16,727 nucleotides of DNA from Halanaerobiales bacterium (lineage in GTDB: Bacteria > Bacillota > Halanaerobiia > Halanaerobiales > JADQBU01): positions 1-16,727 of the forward strand of contig JADQBU010000095.1 in the NCBI GenBank assembly GCA_016278435.1. Reading direction: 5' to 3'. Both the position numbers and the translations under genes were made by a program. Under the pieces are notes generated by a model that saw only the letters and a program-made list of their open reading frames with translations, had not been told where the DNA came from and ran no database searches. Below are positions 14,546-16,727 of the stretch, piece after piece (the stretch's first letter is position 1; the number at the start of each line of letters is the position of its first letter).

Positions 14546-15907
14546 TCACTCCTGGCTCAGCTTTAAATCTTCTATTATTCCAGCCATTTCGGTTAACTGC
14601 TCCTGAGAAACTCCACCTGGGTCTTCCCTCTTTAAAATTTCTTCCACACCGGCTTCTAATTTATCTCCCATGGCCTTTCCATCTTCATTTAGCCATTTAG
14701 AGAAATGAGCCCGGTTCATAAACCGGGGAAACCAGGTCTCCGATTTAAAATGACGCATAGTGTGTTCTGATGTGACAAATTCCCCGCCCGGTCCCACCTG
14801 GTCGATTAAATCCAGAGGAACCGTTTCATCATCTACACTTACACCTTTCATGAAATGTTTAACCATCCCGGCGATCTCATCTATCATAAGTAAATATTTC
14901 AGATCGGACTCAAGTTTCTCTCCAGAATATAGTACATTAATGAGACTACTACCAGCAAAGGCTGCTGACATCAGACCAAAAGTTGCATTCATGGCGCCCG
15001 CAAGACCAGTATTATAAAAATGCACACTTCCCGTATTCCCATAAGTCGGCAGATTATAATATTTACCCATGGCAACAGATCCAGCATTGAATAATGAAGT
15101 CTCAGGACCTCCGTAAATCTGGCTTCCATCCCGGCCCAGTGGCATAAGTTTGCTTCCATAAATAAAGGGTGCCCCTCTTTTATGTAACTGATGCACTACT
15201 AACCCGGCCAGACAACCAGCGTTGGCCCGGGCCAGAGAGCAGGCTATACTACCTGAACTCACAGTATTTAACATCTCCTGCGGTAGATAAATAACCGCAA
15301 TACCCTCTTCAGCACAGCTGAAAAGTTTGTTGACTGTAATATCACCCAGTTCCAGACAATTCTCAGGTGCAATATAGATCATCAAATCAGAACCATTACC
15401 CCCAGTAATCTGAGACATCTTGATCAGGGCCTGCAGATTACCGGGTCTACCGACTGTATAGAGAACGGGTTTTCTGGAATAGGCCCTGATGGTCTGGAAA
15501 TGTTCAACTGAAAAACCCTGTAGGCCAATAAAATCAAAGTTAAGAAGTGATTCCACGACTTTAAATAAATCACCAGATTCAGCGGGATTTGTTCCTGTGT
15601 TAAGTGTTCCGAAATTTACACGATTTCTTTCCAGAACAATACTCCGCTCTCCCAGGGCATCTGTCAGAACAGCTCTTTCCGGGGCACCAGTAATCATTTC
15701 CCTGACCAGTAATGGTGGAATTTTAACCTGATTACTGCTTACACTGCAGCCTGCATTTTTTAACAGTTTTAAGGCCTGCTGGTTAGTTATCTTAACTCCG
15801 TTCTCTTCCAGTAATTTTAAAGAATTCTGGTGAATCCGGGAACACTGTTCCTCATCCCAGAATCTATAACCGGGGTGCTGCTGGATGTTATTGTTTATTT
15901 TAAACAT
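14546..15907 (-). CDS. Divergent MttB-family protein lacking conserved active-region residues
   Basis: A 453-residue MttB-superfamily protein, recognisable by the family N-terminus (RFWDEEQCSRIHQNSLKLLEENGVK with an IPP stretch), YGGPETSLFNAG (265-276) and a C-terminal MRHFKSETWFPRF segment. Unlike its two neighbours it has GNTGSVHFYNTGLAGAMN (290-307) where they have TD-x-x-x-x-D-x-(Q/E)-A, and INV (323-325) where they have the conserved His-Asp. The region before LLNFDF (122-127) is about 11 residues shorter and lacks the R-x-x-T-x-x-D-(I/V)-V-D-x-A-R element. It is thus probably not a standard methyltransferase. It may be a structural partner, a regulatory paralogue, or act on a different substrate. 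Start ATG 15905-15907 with a perfect AGGAGG. Second gene after the corrinoid protein. Confidence 0.85.
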   Translation of the reverse strand: MFKINNNIQQHPGYRFWDEEQCSRIHQNSLKLLEENGVKITNQQALKLLKNAGCSVSSNQVKIPPLLVREMITGAPERAVLTDALGERSIVLERNRVNFGTLNTGTNPAESGDLFKVVESLLNFDFIGLQGFSVEHFQTIRAYSRKPVLYTVGRPGNLQALIKMSQITGGNGSDLMIYIAPENCLELGDITVNKLFSCAEEGIAVIYLPQEMLNTVSSGSIACSLARANAGCLAGLVVHQLHKRGAPFIYGSKLMPLGRDGSQIYGGPETSLFNAGSVAMGKYYNLPTYGNTGSVHFYNTGLAGAMNATFGLMSAAFAGSSLINVLYSGEKLESDLKYLLMIDEIAGMVKHFMKGVSVDDETVPLDLIDQVGPGGEFVTSEHTMRHFKSETWFPRFMNRAHFSKWLNEDGKAMGDKLEAGVEEILKREDPGGVSQEQLTEMAGIIEDLKLSQE

Positions 15908-15975
15908 AATTAATCCTCCTCAGCAATTCCACAGAAAAAAGAGGCAGGTAAACTGCGATTTTCCTGTAACATTCT

Positions 15976-16617
15976 CTAGCCCATAAGTTCTTTAACCAGT
16001 TCAACTGCACTTATGGCATCTTCCCCGAAACCATCAGCACCGATTTCATCAGCCCAATCCTGGTTGACAGGTGCTCCACCGATAATAACTTTTACACCGG
16101 TTATCCCTTCCTCTTTCAGCGCTTCAATTACCTTTTTTTGTTCAGGCATAGTAGTAGTTAATAGTGCTGACAGGGCCAGTATATCTGGTTTTTCCTGCTT
16201 GACCCCCGCGACAAAATCTGCACAATCAACATCAACCCCCAGATCTACTACTTGATAACCATAGGCTGCAAACATGGAGGTCAGGATATTCTTACCTATC
16301 TCATGAATGTCATGTTTGACAGTACCTATCAGTATTTTACCGGAAGAATCCCGGTCTGATCCCCGTTTCTCAAGCTCCGGCTCCAGTAGAGCAAGGGCCT
16401 CCTGCATGGCCCGGGCTGAAACAATCAACTGGGGCAGGAATATTTCCTCTTTCTGGTACATCTCCCCTACCTTTGTAATACCCTCTATATATCCCTGGTT
16501 AATTGCTTCCAGAGGATCCAGCCCTTTCTGAATTGCTTCGTTTGCTAAATTTTTTGCATCCTCTATTTCTCCGTCTATTATCGCTTCTGCCATCTTATTA
16601 AAAATAGTATCACTCAC
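15976..16617 (-). CDS. Corrinoid (B12-binding) methyltransferase protein
   Basis: A 213-residue methyl-carrier of the MtbC/MttC/MtgC family. An N-terminal helical cap (about 1-85) includes GEMYQKEEIFLPQLIVSARAM. A Rossmann-like cobalamin domain follows from about 93, with the lower-ligand motif DIHEIGKN (D103, H105, G108). SALLTTTM follows (S150, L152, T154), then VIIGGAPV (178-184, GG for the nucleotide tail). It accepts methyl from the MttB-type proteins and hands it to a second methyltransferase not seen here. I used GTG 16615-16617, with GAGGAGGG upstream. It is the only corrinoid protein in the window and sits upstream of two MttB-type genes in one operon, separated from the first by 68 bases. 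Confidence 0.93.
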   Translation of the reverse strand: MSDTIFNKMAEAIIDGEIEDAKNLANEAIQKGLDPLEAINQGYIEGITKVGEMYQKEEIFLPQLIVSARAMQEALALLEPELEKRGSDRDSSGKILIGTVKHDIHEIGKNILTSMFAAYGYQVVDLGVDVDCADFVAGVKQEKPDILALSALLTTTMPEQKKVIEALKEEGITGVKVIIGGAPVNQDWADEIGADGFGEDAISAVELVKELMG

Positions 16618-16644
16618 TTCAATTTCCCTCCTCGTACTTTTATA

Positions 16645-16727
16645 TTAGTCTTCCAGCTCTTTCTGGGCTGTCTTCTGCAGTTTTTCCCACTCTTTTAAAA
16701 CTCCAGGGTCGAGTGGAAGCGGTTCAT
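16645..16727 (-). CDS. C-terminal end of a probable further MttB-family protein (partial)
   Basis: The last 26 codons of a gene whose start is outside the window end at TAA 16645-16647, 27 bases before the corrinoid gene. The visible end reads EPLPLDPGVLKEWEKLQ followed by a Lys/Glu-rich tail. It resembles the end of the MttB-type protein at 13142 (PEPLTGKIVEELEQII, then a charged tail). This suggests another MttB homologue at the head of the operon. The fragment is short, so this is a resemblance, not a firm family call. Confidence 0.55.
   Translation of the reverse strand, partial: EPLPLDPGVLKEWEKLQKTAQKELED

Noticed and set aside
1..16727. CRISPR arrays, tRNA or rRNA genes, insertion sequences, prophage genes
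   Set aside because: I saw no regularly spaced repeats, cloverleaf-like sequences, transposase or phage proteins, or terminal inverted repeats with target duplications.

Overview
The window looks like chromosome from a low-GC, anaerobic, endospore-forming member of the Bacillota. The best guess is a halophilic anaerobe of the Halanaerobiales type, but that is an inference from gene content, not a species call. Supporting points are an alpha/beta-type small acid-soluble spore protein (SASP), several corrinoid-dependent MttB-superfamily methyltransferases with a quaternary-amine (OpuC-type) ABC transporter, strong Shine-Dalgarno sites (GGAGG-like) with frequent GTG or TTG starts, and AT-rich spacers with near-consensus sigma-A promoters.

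Layout. At 1-3149 (minus strand) an operon runs MttB-family methyltransferase, then ATPase with CBS domains, then permease, and leaves the window on the left. A 58-codon SASP gene (3331-3507) has its own terminator. Next come a DUF4438 protein and a free methionine-(R)-sulfoxide reductase (3600-4955, minus). At 5156-7332 there is a cluster of three Uma2-family (DUF820) genes. Two carry a Phd/YefM-like N-terminal domain, and the third is broken by a single in-frame TAA. The 430-base gap after them holds a consensus promoter, stem-loops and a strong terminator with no reading frame, a candidate small RNA. At 7762-9298 (minus) a lipoprotein with a carboxypeptidase-regulatory-like fold precedes a secreted BsuPI-domain protein. 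At 9526-11727 (minus) lies a CadA/ZntA-type heavy-metal ATPase whose promoter carries an ArsR/SmtB-type operator. A ComFB-like gene (11923-12207, plus) follows. At 12219-16727 (minus) a second methyltransferase operon runs C-terminus of a probable MttB-like protein (partial), corrinoid protein, divergent MttB homologue, canonical non-pyrrolysine MttB homologue, then a LysO-family membrane transporter.

How the genes work together. The two minus-strand operons at the ends appear to form one physiological theme: importing a methylated quaternary amine (glycine betaine or a relative) and demethylating it through MttB-type enzymes onto a shared corrinoid protein. The only corrinoid protein in view is in the right-hand operon, so the left-hand methyltransferase must use that one or one outside the window. 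The final methyl acceptor enzyme and the corrinoid-reactivating protein are not visible. The most interesting points are the LysO-like transporter translationally coupled to an MttB gene, an MttB homologue that has lost conserved active-site-region residues while staying in the operon, the Phd-Uma2 fusions with repeats at their promoters, and the orphan promoter/terminator unit at 7453-7643.
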